NCBI GenBank assembly: GCA_008933995.1
Contig: WARS01000013.1
Span: 3,650,721 to 3,714,720 of the forward strand
Source of the DNA: Datnioides undecimradiatus
Lineage: Eukaryota > Chordata > Actinopteri > Lobotiformes > Datnioididae
DNA length: 64,000 nt
Direction: 5' to 3'
Below are positions 14,601-24,893 of the stretch, piece by piece; positions within the stretch are counted from its first letter, which is position 1; every line of letters starts with the position of its first letter. The notes below the pieces were generated by a model. The model was given only the letters and a program-made list of their open reading frames with translations. It was not told the DNA's origin and made no database searches. Made by a program: the position numbers and the translations under genes.

Positions 14601-15599
14601 GAATTTACAAACTAATTGGCTCTCTCATTCGTTCCTTTCTCTATTTACCTCTAACAGAATGGCCAGGATGGTTTCCAGGTATTGAGGGTATTGCGCCCTG
14701 CGGATAGGCCTAAACTCTGACTCCATGCCCGCCACATAATGGGGCAAGATGGTGCGAAAGAATCCTGAATCTTTTATGATGCCAGCCAGGTGCTGCAGGG
14801 TGCCTCTGTCTCCCCGCGATTTGAAGGCTTTACTCAGCACCACGCAGACTAGTTCAACACGGTCTGGATTCATTTCTGCCTTACTAAGGACAGTTTGCAG
14901 AGCGGGGTGTGAGGACAGGGTGATGGCCACTTCAGATGGGTCTTTTTCAGCGAGTTCTTGCAGTGCCTTATAGCCCAGTCCATTGCCTTGTGCATCCGCG
15001 TGTCTCCCTCCATTCCTCTCTTGCCTGTCTCCCACAGCATCTCTTCTCTCACCCCCTCTCCCTGCTCTTCCATCCACACCGTGTCCTCCTCCTTCTCGTT
15101 CATTTCTTCTTACCTCCCCTCTCTGATGCTCTGCCCCTTCCCCTCCATTTCTGCCTCTCCCCCTCCCTCCTCCTCCCCCTCCTCTTCCTCCTCCTCCCTC
15201 CTCCTCCTCCTCTTCCTCCTCCTCCTCCTCCTCCTCTGTGCCTGGCTCCTCCTCCCTGCCTTCTTGCATCCCTTCCACCTTCCCTTCCTGCACCAGCTGC
15301 TCCTCCTCCTCGTCCCCATCCTCTCCCATGCACCCCTTCACCTCCTGCTCCATCCCCTCCTTGTCTTCCAGCACCTCTTTCAGCCCCTCTCGCTGGGTCT
15401 CCCCCTCTTCCTATGCCTCTACCATGCATTCCGCCAGCTCCTCCTCCCTCTCCTGCTGTCTCCTCCCTTTGAGCTCGCCACCCCCCACAACTTTGTGCTC
15501 TTCTTCTGGCCTCCGCTGCTCCCACCCTGTCTCCCTGTGCACCTCGTTGTCCTCTCCATCCTCCTCCACCAGCATTTTCATTTTGGCCGGCATCAGTAC
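928..15599 (-). CDS. znfx1: ZNFX1, NFX1-type zinc finger helicase (17 coding exons)
   Basis: Family role: interferon-induced SF1 (UPF1-like) RNA helicase that binds viral RNA and supports MAVS signalling. Exons read on the minus strand: 15599-14649, 14106-13881, 13710-13361, 13194-13015, 12671-12565, 11344-11106, 10947-10816, 10554-10406, 9757-9614, 9520-9403, 8173-7932, 7171-7032, 6603-6471, 6040-5873, 3984-3874, 3711-3616, 3378-928. All junctions are GT-AG and phases agree throughout. From the ATG at 15353 the product is 1,896 aa (human is about 1,918). Residues 1-130 are Glu/Gly/Arg-rich low complexity. An armadillo-like region follows, starting near [16 protein letters not shown]. Helicase motifs: Walker A GPPGTGKT (about 598-605, split by an intron), [25 protein letters not shown] (about 979), [39 protein letters not shown]. 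Next come tandem CGHxC NFX1 fingers, a coiled coil, and the RZ finger [10 protein letters not shown]...CPDC near residue 1825. The stop is TAA at 928-930. Start choice: the first ATG in exon 2 (15593) runs into an in-frame TAG at 15411-15413, whereas the ATG at 15353 has G at -3 and +4. Identity is certain; the N-terminus is not. Confidence 0.96.
4586..4636. repeat. GT-rich minisatellite, 20-base unit
   Basis: About two and a half copies of a unit like TGCAAGCGTCTGCGTGTGTG, with one A/G difference between copies, following a looser TGTG-rich lead-in. Confidence 0.7.
5631..5690. repeat. CA microsatellite (two tracts)
   Basis: Two CA runs, about 5632-5648 and 5668-5688, separated by 19 bases. 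Confidence 0.9.
9337..9389. repeat. (AC)26 microsatellite beside a ZNFX1 splice donor
   Basis: A 53-base pure AC tract. On the ZNFX1 strand it reads as GT repeats starting 13 bases after the donor at 9402/9401 (GAAG|GTAAGG). Confidence 0.97.
11560..11642. repeat. Retroelement 3' tail with (TATC)n
   Basis: The text around 11571-11600 (GAATTTCCTTTGGGATTCAT then AAAGTATC) followed by about ten TATC units is, from memory, the usual 3' end of truncated L2-like LINEs/SINEs in teleosts. Only the tail is present; no reverse transcriptase is visible. The family name is not assigned. Confidence 0.6.
15165..15240 (-). repeat. Polypurine tract coding Glu/Gly/Arg runs in ZNFX1
   Basis: A nearly pure CTC/CCT stretch on the plus strand. 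On the ZNFX1 strand it codes 13 consecutive Glu, then [16 protein letters not shown]. It is an expanded trinucleotide-like coding repeat that opens long spurious frames on both strands. Confidence 0.9.
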
Positions 15600-17217
15600 C
15601 TGGAGGGGAAAGAAATGAAATTCACATACTCAGACCTTGAAAATGAACATGAATTTACCAGATCTGTACGCAGGTTTTTACTGGACTGGATTCTCATAAT
15701 GTGTAATCACCATTATTCAGTCCTCTTCTCCCTGTTATTAAAGTCAGTCTGTCCATGATTGGCAACACCAGTGATTTCTGAGTAGAAAAGCAAAAACAGA
15801 GTAAAAATGAAAACAATGCATTTGAAGGATGTGTCATTTACACATAATCCCATAAAAGCAGCATAAAATACAGTGCACTATGATCTATTTGTGTTTCTCA
15901 CTATTATCAGTGTGATTTGCAAGGTCACGAGAGTGCTGGAGTCAGATAAGGAGGGGTGATCTCGATGTTTACAGCTTCTGAGGAAATGGAAGCAATCTGT
16001 CTTGCTTGCCTGCTTCGTTATTCTCAAGAGACTATGTTTGATATGTATATGAGGGCCCATAGCAGCAGGTGCACTACGCATTAAACTGTCCTGGGAAATA
16101 ATTGGAAATATGTGGCAATCTGAATTAAACTGTGTAAACATTTAGAGGAGTGAGGGGCATCTTGTGCTACTTTTTGCTCCTCATTTTAATTCAATTAAAT
16201 GATCATTTATTGCCCAAATGAATATGCTTTATATTTATAGATTATTATTACAAATAGTCTGCCATTTTGATAGATTGATACCATATAGAAAATGTACGCC
16301 ACTTGTCACAAGTCATAATTTCATGTTTCGATAGTTTCAAAAAATAATCCAGATATGCATATTGTAACTTTGACCCAATAATACAGTGTGACTGGTCAAA
16401 AAGTCATTGCAATATTTATACACTTCTAATTGTTTTTGGATACTATACCAGTGTTTCCATGTGGCAAGAACATTTTGGAAAAGTTATGGAAAATCCCTGC
16501 ACCCCAAACAAGAAAAATGTAACAAAAATGTAACAAATTTTATGATTTAATGTGGAACATTGGGGAGGTTTTGTGTATCCAAATGTACAGTAAAAATAGC
16601 CTGTTATATTGCTTTTTTAGACTATCATAGAGGCTGAACACAAAAAAAATGCATAAACCTAAATCAAATGTTATTATAACAAAATAAATAACCCAAAAAG
16701 CATGCTTACTGACAGTCAGTCTGATAATGAATGTGGTGGCTATTGCTACTCAAAGCCACTGGTGATTGCTCGACTAGTGTTGACACATAATCCATGCAGA
16801 GAGCTTCCTTTACTTGCAAGTATAGTTTGTTGTTCTACAAGAGTTGGGAAACGACAGTGAAGAGCGTGCCCTCTGCTGGGTGCACGAAGGTCTTGCATGT
16901 AAGAGTTTCCTTTCACCAGAAATAGGATGGCAGAGCTAAAACAGTGTCAAACAGCCTGAAGGGTTTACAGGTAATTACTCACCAAGCTATTGAACGTGGA
17001 AAGCCTTTGTTCCAAAATCGTCACGTTGCATATTCTGTGATAAATCTCTACACTTATTGCTAGGAAAATGTTAATGTGACTGTTAAATCGGTCCGAAATT
17101 ACTTTGTTTATTTTCAGTGCCGCATTAAATTAATATCTCCTAGCCGGGTGTTTCCATTTCCACACCCTTCCTCGGCTCCCAAACGCAACACGAAAACGAA
17201 ACAAAGACCGAACTTAC
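15600..17217 (-). other. ZNFX1 intron 1
   Basis: AT-rich intron between the inferred 5' UTR exon and the first coding exon. Apart from the ISRE core near its 5' end I see no gene, array or clear transposon in it. Confidence 0.5.
17192..17202 (+). promoter_or_regulatory. Second ISRE core, in ZNFX1 intron 1
   Basis: GAAAACGAAAC on the plus strand is a second perfect GAAANNGAAA core. It lies 15 bases inside intron 1 of ZNFX1, in the opposite orientation to the promoter ISRE, so the two elements bracket exon 1. Confidence 0.6.
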
Positions 17218-17340
17218 CGCGACTGAGATCCGCGTTACATTAATGTTTGTCCTTACATCTAGCTTCACAGCGGTAGGTCTGTTTGCTATCACAGCATCTG
17301 TCCCCTCTGAGTCGGCAGTCGCTGTCAGCCCTCCCCGCTG
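17218..17340 (-). other. znfx1: ZNFX1 inferred non-coding exon 1 (5' UTR)
   Basis: A strong donor (GCG|GTAAGT read on the minus strand) ends an exon at 17218, about 120 bases downstream of a TATA box and ISRE. The next acceptor on this strand that joins ZNFX1 is at 15599/15600 (ctccag|GTACTG). The exon therefore appears to be 5' UTR, followed by an intron of about 1.6 kb. It holds three tiny upstream ORFs: ATG-CTG-TGA from 17297, and two bare ATG-TAA pairs at 17258-17253 and 17240-17235. The transcription start is placed about 30 bases below the TATA box by rule, not by data. Confidence 0.65.
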
Positions 17341-17366
17341 CTCTCACCGCTCCGTTCAGGAAGCTG

Positions 17367-17401
17367 CTATATAAATGCTCCGTCATTTTCGTTTTCGTTT
17401 C
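17367..17401 (-). promoter_or_regulatory. ZNFX1 core promoter: ISRE plus TATA box
   Basis: On the minus strand, 17401-17387 reads GAAACGAAAACGAAA, two overlapping GAAANNGAAA cores that match the IRF/ISGF3 consensus. Eleven bases further downstream is TTTATATAG (17375-17367), a good TATA-like element. The order ISRE, TATA, start site, exon donor is typical of vertebrate interferon-stimulated genes, and ZNFX1 is known to be interferon-induced in fish and mammals. Function is inferred from sequence only. Confidence 0.8.
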
Positions 17402-17689
17402 ACCAGAACCAACACCAACGCGGGCAAATACAGTATGACTAACAGGCACATGACCAATACCTATTTAACAAACGATCCTCAGTTGTATTAATTACAGTGC
17501 GTGGCATGATAGTGAGTTTCTAAGTACTTAAAGTATGGTGCATTTATGTGCTTATTCACGTTTAACTATTATGATAAGGAGTAACCTGCAACGTTTGACT
17601 CGAGAATGTAGTGCAGTAGGACACTAGTCAATTAAAGTATTAATGAGCGAATGGACTTATGACATTATGGCAAGCTGTTTTAACATTTG

Positions 17690-18130
17690 ATCATTAGAAT
17701 GGATATGTATTGCACACGTGTATCATTATGGATATCTGGACTGCTCCAAATCACAAATGAAAATTATACTTTGGAGCAATTGGATCAGGATGTTCATCCT
17801 GGATTACAAATGTTGTTTTGGATATTGAGAATCCAACACACATGAATGGCAAAAGCGAGTGCTATACTTGATATATGAAATGTTCATTTGGACAAGGAAG
17901 AATTGGATTGCGGCTGTCTGCAAAACACACAGTCTAGCCCTTGTAAATGTACCAACGGCCAGTTAATTTTTAATTTTGGCAAGTGCAGTTAAAGCCGTGG
18001 ATATCTTTAAATACAATTTCTACTTGTAAGATATTGAAGATTTTTAAATGCCATCCTGAGTGGTGAGAATACAGTTTAATAACTATATATGCCATTGTGG
18101 ATATATTAAAAGTGATTCCAGGTGGTCCAC
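17690..18130. repeat. Dispersed GATATC-rich repeat, copy 1
   Basis: A block of diverged short units containing GGATAT and AAAT words, closely similar to 25860-26300 in the same orientation. Shared segments in order include GAATGGCAAAAG, TGAAATGTTCATTT, GTCTGCAAA, and GTGCAG(T/C)TAAAG followed by GATATC(T/C)TTAAATACA. It has no coding capacity and looks like a non-autonomous element. It separates the ZNFX1 and TBC1D20 promoters. Confidence 0.75.
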
Positions 18131-18180
18131 TTCAGTGTTAACGTCGTGTTATTTGCCATAGAGTTATATTCAACTTTGGT

Positions 18181-18600
18181 TCACAAAGCCGGGAAGGTAC
18201 ACGCCTCCTTCCCGCGTCACCTCCCATCATCTTCACCCTACGTCATCAGGGAGGCTAGCTAAAGCGGATGTCTCCGTCAATGTAAACATGTAGCCGTGAC
18301 ACCAGCTTAGCTGCGTTGCTTTTAAGCCTGGTTTAACTGATTGTCTGCCAGTTTGTCAGTGGAGTCATGATGGCTTTGTTGCTGAAAATATCAGTTTCCG
18401 GGCAAGGGCGACGTGGTGTCAGCCCGATAACTAGCTAGCTCACGCTGAGTAGCTAACTATCGGGCCGTGTTTGTATGAGGCTGGCCTTGCTAATTAGACA
18501 GCTAGCTCCCAATCGGCAGCCAAGAAAATCGGGCTAAAGCGAGGTTAGCCAAACAAAGGAGGATGGCAAATGCTGTGATCTAACAAGGACACATCGAGGA
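18181..18600 (+). promoter_or_regulatory. TBC1D20 promoter and 5' UTR region
   Basis: A CpG-bearing, GC-richer stretch precedes the TBC1D20 start. It contains a CRE/ATF-like TACGTCATC (18239-18247) and several GCTAGC/TAGCTAAC repeats. If transcription starts upstream of 18367, the 5' UTR contains an upstream ORF of about 24 codons (ATG 18367, TAG about 18441). There is no obvious TATA box. The start site cannot be fixed from sequence. Confidence 0.45.
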
Positions 18601-18611
18601 GTGTTGAAAAG

Positions 18612-21600
18612 ATGAAGAACTCGAGACGTAGCGGTGCCTCGTCACCTGTGAATGGAAAACAAGGTAAGAGTGAGTCTGGCATGTCGCTAAGCTAACTGTC
18701 TTCATTCTGGGCAGTCAGATGTTAGGGCCGTTTAACTGGCTAACTAGCTAACTAGTTAAATATGGTGTATTCTGTGTGTCAGACTGGGACACCAGACGGA
18801 AGAGGAAAATCGCGGACATCATGCAGGCCCTCAGCATGAATCCAGTGGACGTGGCAGCCTTGAGGAGGATGGCTATCAGTGAAGGAGGACTGCTGACCGA
18901 TGAGATACGCTGTCAAGTCTGGCCTCGGCTTCTTAACGTCCCCCCGCACGTCCTGGAACAAGAGCCAGGTATCGTATCAGCTGCACTTGCACAATAAGGC
19001 TAGTGTAGGTAACATATTTATATTTCATACACAGATCCCTTACCTTTCGCGATATACATGACAAATATTAACACACAGGTGCAGGTGCAAGCTCTCCCAT
19101 GTGCAGTGCGGTATTAAACGAGCGTATTGCAACGCTGATGATGACATGTCTTTTCCAGAGGCGGTAGAGCGGGAGAATAACAAAGACTACAACCAGGTGT
19201 TGCTGGATGTCCAGCGCTCGCTGCGGAGGTTCCCACCTGGTGAGTAGAAGCAGTACCCGCTCAGTGCACCGTAGCCCCGCTGTGTGTATTTTCCTAGAGA
19301 AACACTGATGCACCTGCCGTCGAAGAAAGTTTGACTAACAAATGAATGTGCTGTGTCACTTACTGTTTGCAAAGCAAGTGGTTTCCTACACTATCTTTGA
19401 ACCAGAAAGAAAGCAACATATTTGCAAAGGAGTGGAGCGGTTAGCTCTCATTTGGATTTGTTTGGTATTTAGCTGTTTCACATTTTTGTGCAAATAGATG
19501 CATTTCAGCTCATTATAAGTCAATCTATTTGCTTATTCAAGGGACTCAGTGTCATTTACTTCTTGCATTTGTGATCCAACAGTTCATTGCAGTGTCCTAG
19601 CGTTGCAGCTTCTTACTGTTAGCGTTGCTGATGGTCAGCTTGGCACACAGACAAAATTTCCACAAAGGCTCTGTAGGGCTGCAGCCACATTGTCGACACT
19701 GCGCCACTGGAATCTCTGCAGGTCCATCTTACGTGTGCTAGTGCTCAGAGACTCATGTCATGTCAAGATCGGTTTAACAGTATTCATGGAAGAGCTTGGC
19801 GCAAAGGTTTTTCCGGTGGGAGGTGAAAGGGACGTGTTGCCAAATGGGGATGTTAAAATTTAAGCTATAGAATTTCTTTGCACGTTTTCTAGAAGAATAA
19901 CAAGTACCATTAAATAAATCACTCTGTAGCATTTCTCAGAGCACGACATATTTGGGTTTTATCCCGAAATTCTGGTATTTTTAGACCAGCGTCTACATAC
20001 GCAACTGCGTTTAACTGCGGGTGGACTTCGTACAGGTATGCCAGATGAGCAGAGAGAGGGCCTCCAGGAGGAGTTAATTGACATCATCCTCCGAGTCCTG
20101 AAACGTAATCCCCAGCTGCACTACTACCAAGGATACCATGACATTGTTGTCACCTTCTTATTGGTCCTGAAAGAGCGCCTCGCAACTGCTCTCGTGGAAA
20201 AGCTCTCCACGCACCATCTCAGGTACACGACTTCAGTTATTTTACTCGTCTGTTTTCTCCATTTTTCATACTCTGTCGCGGCATGTCAGAATAAAGCACA
20301 CCCCCTTCCCTCCTTGCCTCTCTCCCTCACCTCCTTCAACAAAGATCTATTGTGCACAGTATAAATGCTCTGTTTTATGCTCTTTTTCAGGGACTTCATG
20401 GATCCAACAATGGACAACACAAAACACATTCTGAACTATTTGATGCCCATCATTGATAGGGTCAACCCTGAGGTGCATGACTTCATGCAACAGTAAGACC
20501 CCCTACCGCCTTCATTATAAGATGCCGTATCAAGTTATTGATTGATAATTGCTAACATGGCTGTCGCCTTCTTTGTCTTTTCATTTCACATCCAATAGCA
20601 AAACTATAAATATAACTAAAAGCACACATAAAAAAACTGATCTTTGTTATCTATTGTCTGATTCTTAGGGCTGAGGTGGGCACAGTCTTCGCTCTCAGTT
20701 GGCTGATCACCTGGTTTGGCCACGTCCTGTCAGACTTCCGCCACGTTGTCCGGTTGTATGACTTCTTCCTAGCCTGCCATCCATTGATGCCCATCTACTT
20801 TGCTGCTGTGGTGAGTTACCCATATGGGGTGTAATGAAACTCGATTCCACAGTGCACTGAAAACACTGGACCTCCTGGGGCTGCACCAACCCAGTTGTTG
20901 CTTCCTCCCACACTTCTGACTGGATTTGGCGATGGTGACTTCTTCCACTTCTCCAAAATGAAATTCAAAAGCTGAAGGGTTGCCACTTTGACACAGTGGA
21001 GGAGGTCTAGGTGACATTCCGCGCACATCACATACACATTTTATTCACATAAAATCATGTCACTGCAGCTGCATGAAGCCCGCCTGAGGTCTGTTCAGTT
21101 ATCGCTGTGTAAAAACAATTGTTCCTGTATGTTTTGTTGGTGTTTGTGTTCCAGATCGTGCTCTACAGGGAAGAGGAGGTGCTGGAGTGTGAGTGCGATA
21201 TGGCCATGGTTCATCACCTGCTGTCTCAGATTCCCCAGGATCTGCCATACGAGATGCTCATCAGCCGAGCAGGAGACCTCTTTGTCCAGTTCCCTCCCTC
21301 TGAGCTGGCTAGAGAGGCCGCCTCACATGAAAGGTACTTACTTACTTACAGATATCTTCACACTCCTACTATTGTTATGCAAGTTGCGTTCTGATTTTAC
21401 TGTATTACATCTCTCACAGTTTCACTTAATCACAACTTTTCATTAAAAGATTAATTTCCTGTCTGCTTCCTCTCCTCCTAAGCATGGCATCCTCTACCTT
21501 CAAGGACTTTGACCTCGCGTCTACTCAACAGCGACCAGACTCTGTCCTCCGTCGCAGACGTAGACAGAAGCAGGCTGCACTGGAGAGCTCGGCGGCGAGC

Positions 21601-21741
21601 ACTGTAGTGGCTCAACCCTCAGCAGCACGGCGGTTCGTTCGACTGGCTGTTATGGGTCTGACAGTGGCTCTAGGGGCAGCAGCTCTTGCTGTGGTTAACA
21701 CTGCCCTGGAGTGGGCCCCCAAACTGGACTTGTTTCCTTGA
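18612..21741 (+). CDS. tbc1d20: TBC1D20, Rab GTPase-activating protein (8 exons, 395 aa)
   Basis: Family role: ER- and Golgi-anchored TBC-domain GAP for Rab1 and Rab18, acting in ER-to-Golgi transport, lipid droplets and autophagosome maturation. Exons: 18612-18663, 18783-18968, 19159-19239, 20036-20222, 20391-20492, 20669-20810, 21155-21333, 21483-21741; all GT-AG with agreeing phases. The 395 aa product compares with 403 in human. The TBC domain covers about residues 65-275. It has the arginine finger R99 in LLDVQRSLRRF (IxxDxxR motif) and the glutamine finger Q138 in YYQGYHD, equivalent to human R105 and Q144. The C-terminus holds a hydrophobic anchor (LAVMGLTVALGAAALAVV, about 364-382) and ends LDLFP, TGA. 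The N-terminus before DWDTRRKRK is not conserved with mammals. The start is the only in-frame ATG in exon 1. Neighbours are ZNFX1 (divergent) and RBCK1 (convergent). Confidence 0.96.
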
Positions 21742-23715
21742 GCTGCTCCTGTTTTCATCCAACCTGCTCTTGACTGAATCTGGCTGGTCGGTCAGTTTCA
21801 AAGACATACATGAATGAAACTCAAACAGTCAATAACACTGTCTGGAGCGTGCACTGCTCTCTAAAAGGAACCAGTTAACGCTCTCCTTTCATCCTTTAGG
21901 ATGTGTCCTAACATCCTGTGTAGGGTCCTTTTTTATGACTCCTGAAGTGTGCGCAGCGGTGTAACAGCAACGACTGCTCGTGTTCGGAAATGAAGAATCC
22001 ATCCCGTTATAATGGAGAGACTGTGTTTGTAAGTACTATTACTGTCAGTCATTAAAGTTTATTTATATTTGGTATTAGAAGAATCTGACATTGAGTTCCG
22101 CGCAGAGATTTATGCTGAAGGCTTGGTGAATTCACTACACTTGAAACTGCTGCCAATTAAGAGAACGTGTGTGTGTGTGTGTGCGTGTGTGTGTGGTCAC
22201 AACCCATTTGTTATCAATTTGATACCTGGACTGAGACCAAATAGAGGACTGTTGGAGTCCCCTCTTTGTATAATTTACTGTTTTTTAATTTAAAGTTTGC
22301 AAGCAACTGTATAAAGAGATGGTCATAACACACACAGGCACTTTTTAAGATCAACATTTTATTATATGTTTAGGTTATTTTGTCCCTTTTGAGTTGTATG
22401 ATTAAGGAGTTTCTCCAGGGGAAGAAGCGTCTTCCTTTCTGGGAGTTTAAAACAAAACAGTCGTCACCTTTTTGCCCGTGGGGATCAGCTGAACCCGTAA
22501 TCTGTCAAAAGTTTTCAACACGACGTCATTGGCGTCATCAGAATCGACGTATTGTAGCCTGCTACAGCTTTCACTGTCGACAGAGTAAAATCCACCTGAT
22601 GGAAATAGCTCAACTCACTTCACTGTTTGGTCACACAATCTTAAAAACCTGTCTTGTGTTTCGTGGCCCTGAATAACTTGGGGATGTTTTCGGCGTCACT
22701 CTCCTTTATAGTTCAGCAACACACGCAGTCACTCAGCGCCTGGTAACACAAATATATTGAAGAATATCGCTTTGAAGAATAGCAAGTAAAATGAAGTGAA
22801 CACAGAAGTCCTTGTGTGGGCACGGAGGGGCCCTGTTTGCACCGACTGCATTAGCTCTGCAAAATCACTTAAAAATAAGTTTGGTAGGCGCTTTGCTCAC
22901 ACCGACTGCAAGGGCGCGCCTGTGTGAGGAGTTCGTAAATCAGTGCTACTGAACGGTATTCAATATTTTATGTTCCAAACATGACTTTAGTTTGATTTGA
23001 ACTGGTACCTTTTAGTAAGTTGGATTGCTTTGAGTGTAAGAGTTGCATTTCAGGAGGAGTCCGGCTCATTCCAGTGTTCCAGTTATGTCTCTTTGAATCA
23101 CATAGTTCAAGTAATAGAGGATCGCTTACGTTTCAGTGGTATGGCACTCACAGGAATAGTCTCTTAAAAAACAAAAAACAAAACCAAAAAAAAAAAACCA
23201 TAGCAAATAGTTTGTCAGAGCACTACAGTGTAAGGTAGCGAGTAAGTTTGGGTTATCTGTAATCTTTAAGACGTATGTTGCTTAACAAAAATGGTTTCCA
23301 GGCCACTTGCATTTCATGACGTAACAGGCAGTCACCTAGATCTCTCCTCAGTGGAGGCAACGCATTGCAAGAGGTAGTTTTTGTTATGTTAAGAGCTGAA
23401 TACATGGAGCCCCATTCAGATATTATAGCTGACTGATTCATTGCCTTTGTAGTGAGCCACAGATTCAACTGCATAGGGAGCTACCAAATGAAGGTGACTG
23501 GGAACGTGTCCAGGGATGCTCCGAGGTGCCTGAGAGTTTAGCTGTTCAGCAGTATTGTAATGCACCATGTATCGGCACACAGTGGTTTTCATTTATTTTC
23601 ATTGCACTAAATGATTTATCTGCCTTTTATGTTTATTTTGGTATATTATATTGAATCTGTTATACTAATGTAAAGTTGTATATGAGAATGCTAATAAACT
23701 AGAATGAATGTTGGA
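21742..23715 (+). other. TBC1D20 3' UTR and poly(A) signal
   Basis: About 1.95 kb of non-coding sequence follows the TGA stop. A canonical AATAAA at 23693-23698 (TGCTAATAAACTAG) is the first strong plus-strand poly(A) signal I see in a fitting context; ATTAAA near 22053 could give a short form. The stretch holds a short GT tract near 22169-22194 and a T-rich tail, but no other gene. Confidence 0.5.
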
Positions 23716-24893
23716 TGGACACAGTTGCGCATCAATGTGGAAACAAATTCACGTTCACACATTCCATTTTCACGATGAACCGAAACCTTTATATTGATCT
23801 TATAAGAAGAGAATTGAATTTAAGTCGTTACTAAGAAATGACTCAGTTTTACATTTCTACAAACACAGATTTTGACGCTGGCTCGGGCTCAGGCTCAGTT
23901 CGTATAGAAAGGCTCATCACCACACTTGTATAAACCCTTTCACGGCTTCATGTCATTGTGTTACAATAATGCTAGCACGCTAAGTTTGTGGTTCCAGTTT
24001 ATTGGAGTTAAGGCGAGTCACTTTGACAAAAATAAACGTGCATGAGAACCCCGACAAACTTCACGGATACAAGACATAAACATATATTATTGCATATATT
24101 ATAGAACATTTGTTTTTGATGAACGAACATTGAGAGGTACAGATAAAATCCTGACTATCAAAAAAATACAGCGTCTGTGCTCAGTTTTCGACCTGATGCT
24201 TCAGAGTTATTAAGTGTGTCAGAGCAGCTTCTTATGCTTTATGAACATATCCGTTCAATGTAAACGACTTCCTTCAACACAGTCTCGACTGGAATAAAAT
24301 CTATGGCTGTTCCAATTCTCATGAATTAATTTTTACCCATGTATCAAGAAAAACATATACTGATAACAGCATCAAAAAAACTAATTTGAGAGACCGCTAA
24401 CTGGAGTAATTTTAAAAGATTTATAGACTAATAATGAGTTGTAAAAAAATCGGAATGAACATTATTGTTAATTAGTTGTAGAACAAAGGAGAAAAACGAT
24501 GTTTCTACCATCACAGCGAGTTGAACCCAAACGCGCAACGTAAACACAATATGACTGGTTCATTAAAATGAATAGTGGTGAAAGTCGGCCAGTGGACAAA
24601 ATATAAAGATCAAACATTAATTCATTATAAAATAAAGTGTTTTTAGAGCGGAAGATCCCACAGCTGGCAAACTGCGTGGCTTAACATTTATATCAGGGAT
24701 TAACGCATCATTAAGAAAGGTGTGCCTCACCCACAAGACAGTGAGGCACACTGTCAGCAAGGCTTAAAGTAAGTAAAAGGACTCAAAGGAACACGTGAGC
24801 GTAGCCAGCATTAAGACAGCAGCCCAAGCATCAGCTGAGATCAGCATTTCTCCAGACAGTGCGTGCGCTCAAGTGTTCATTAGTGTGCTCGGC
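23580..24893 (-). other. RBCK1 3' UTR, possibly overlapping TBC1D20 tail
   Basis: Sequence downstream of the RBCK1 TGA (24894-24896) is AT-rich and non-coding. A perfect 11-bp stem with a 10-base loop lies at 24720-24751. I find no canonical minus-strand AATAAA between 24893 and 23700. The first clear ones are at about 23632-23637 and 23592-23597, which would make the two convergent 3' ends overlap. A variant CATAAA occurs near 24235. The end point is therefore uncertain. Confidence 0.4.
24720..24751 (-). other. Stem-loop in RBCK1 3' UTR
   Basis: GTGTGCCTCAC and GTGAGGCACAC form a perfect 11-bp stem around a 10-base loop, about 145 bases after the RBCK1 stop. It would be a stable hairpin in the mRNA. 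Any regulatory role is speculation. Confidence 0.6.

Noticed and set aside
14936..15758. Long plus-strand frames rich in Ser, Leu and Pro opposite ZNFX1 exon 2
   Set aside because: They are the complement of the polypurine Glu/Gly coding tract. The minus frame joins conserved exons in phase, and these do not.
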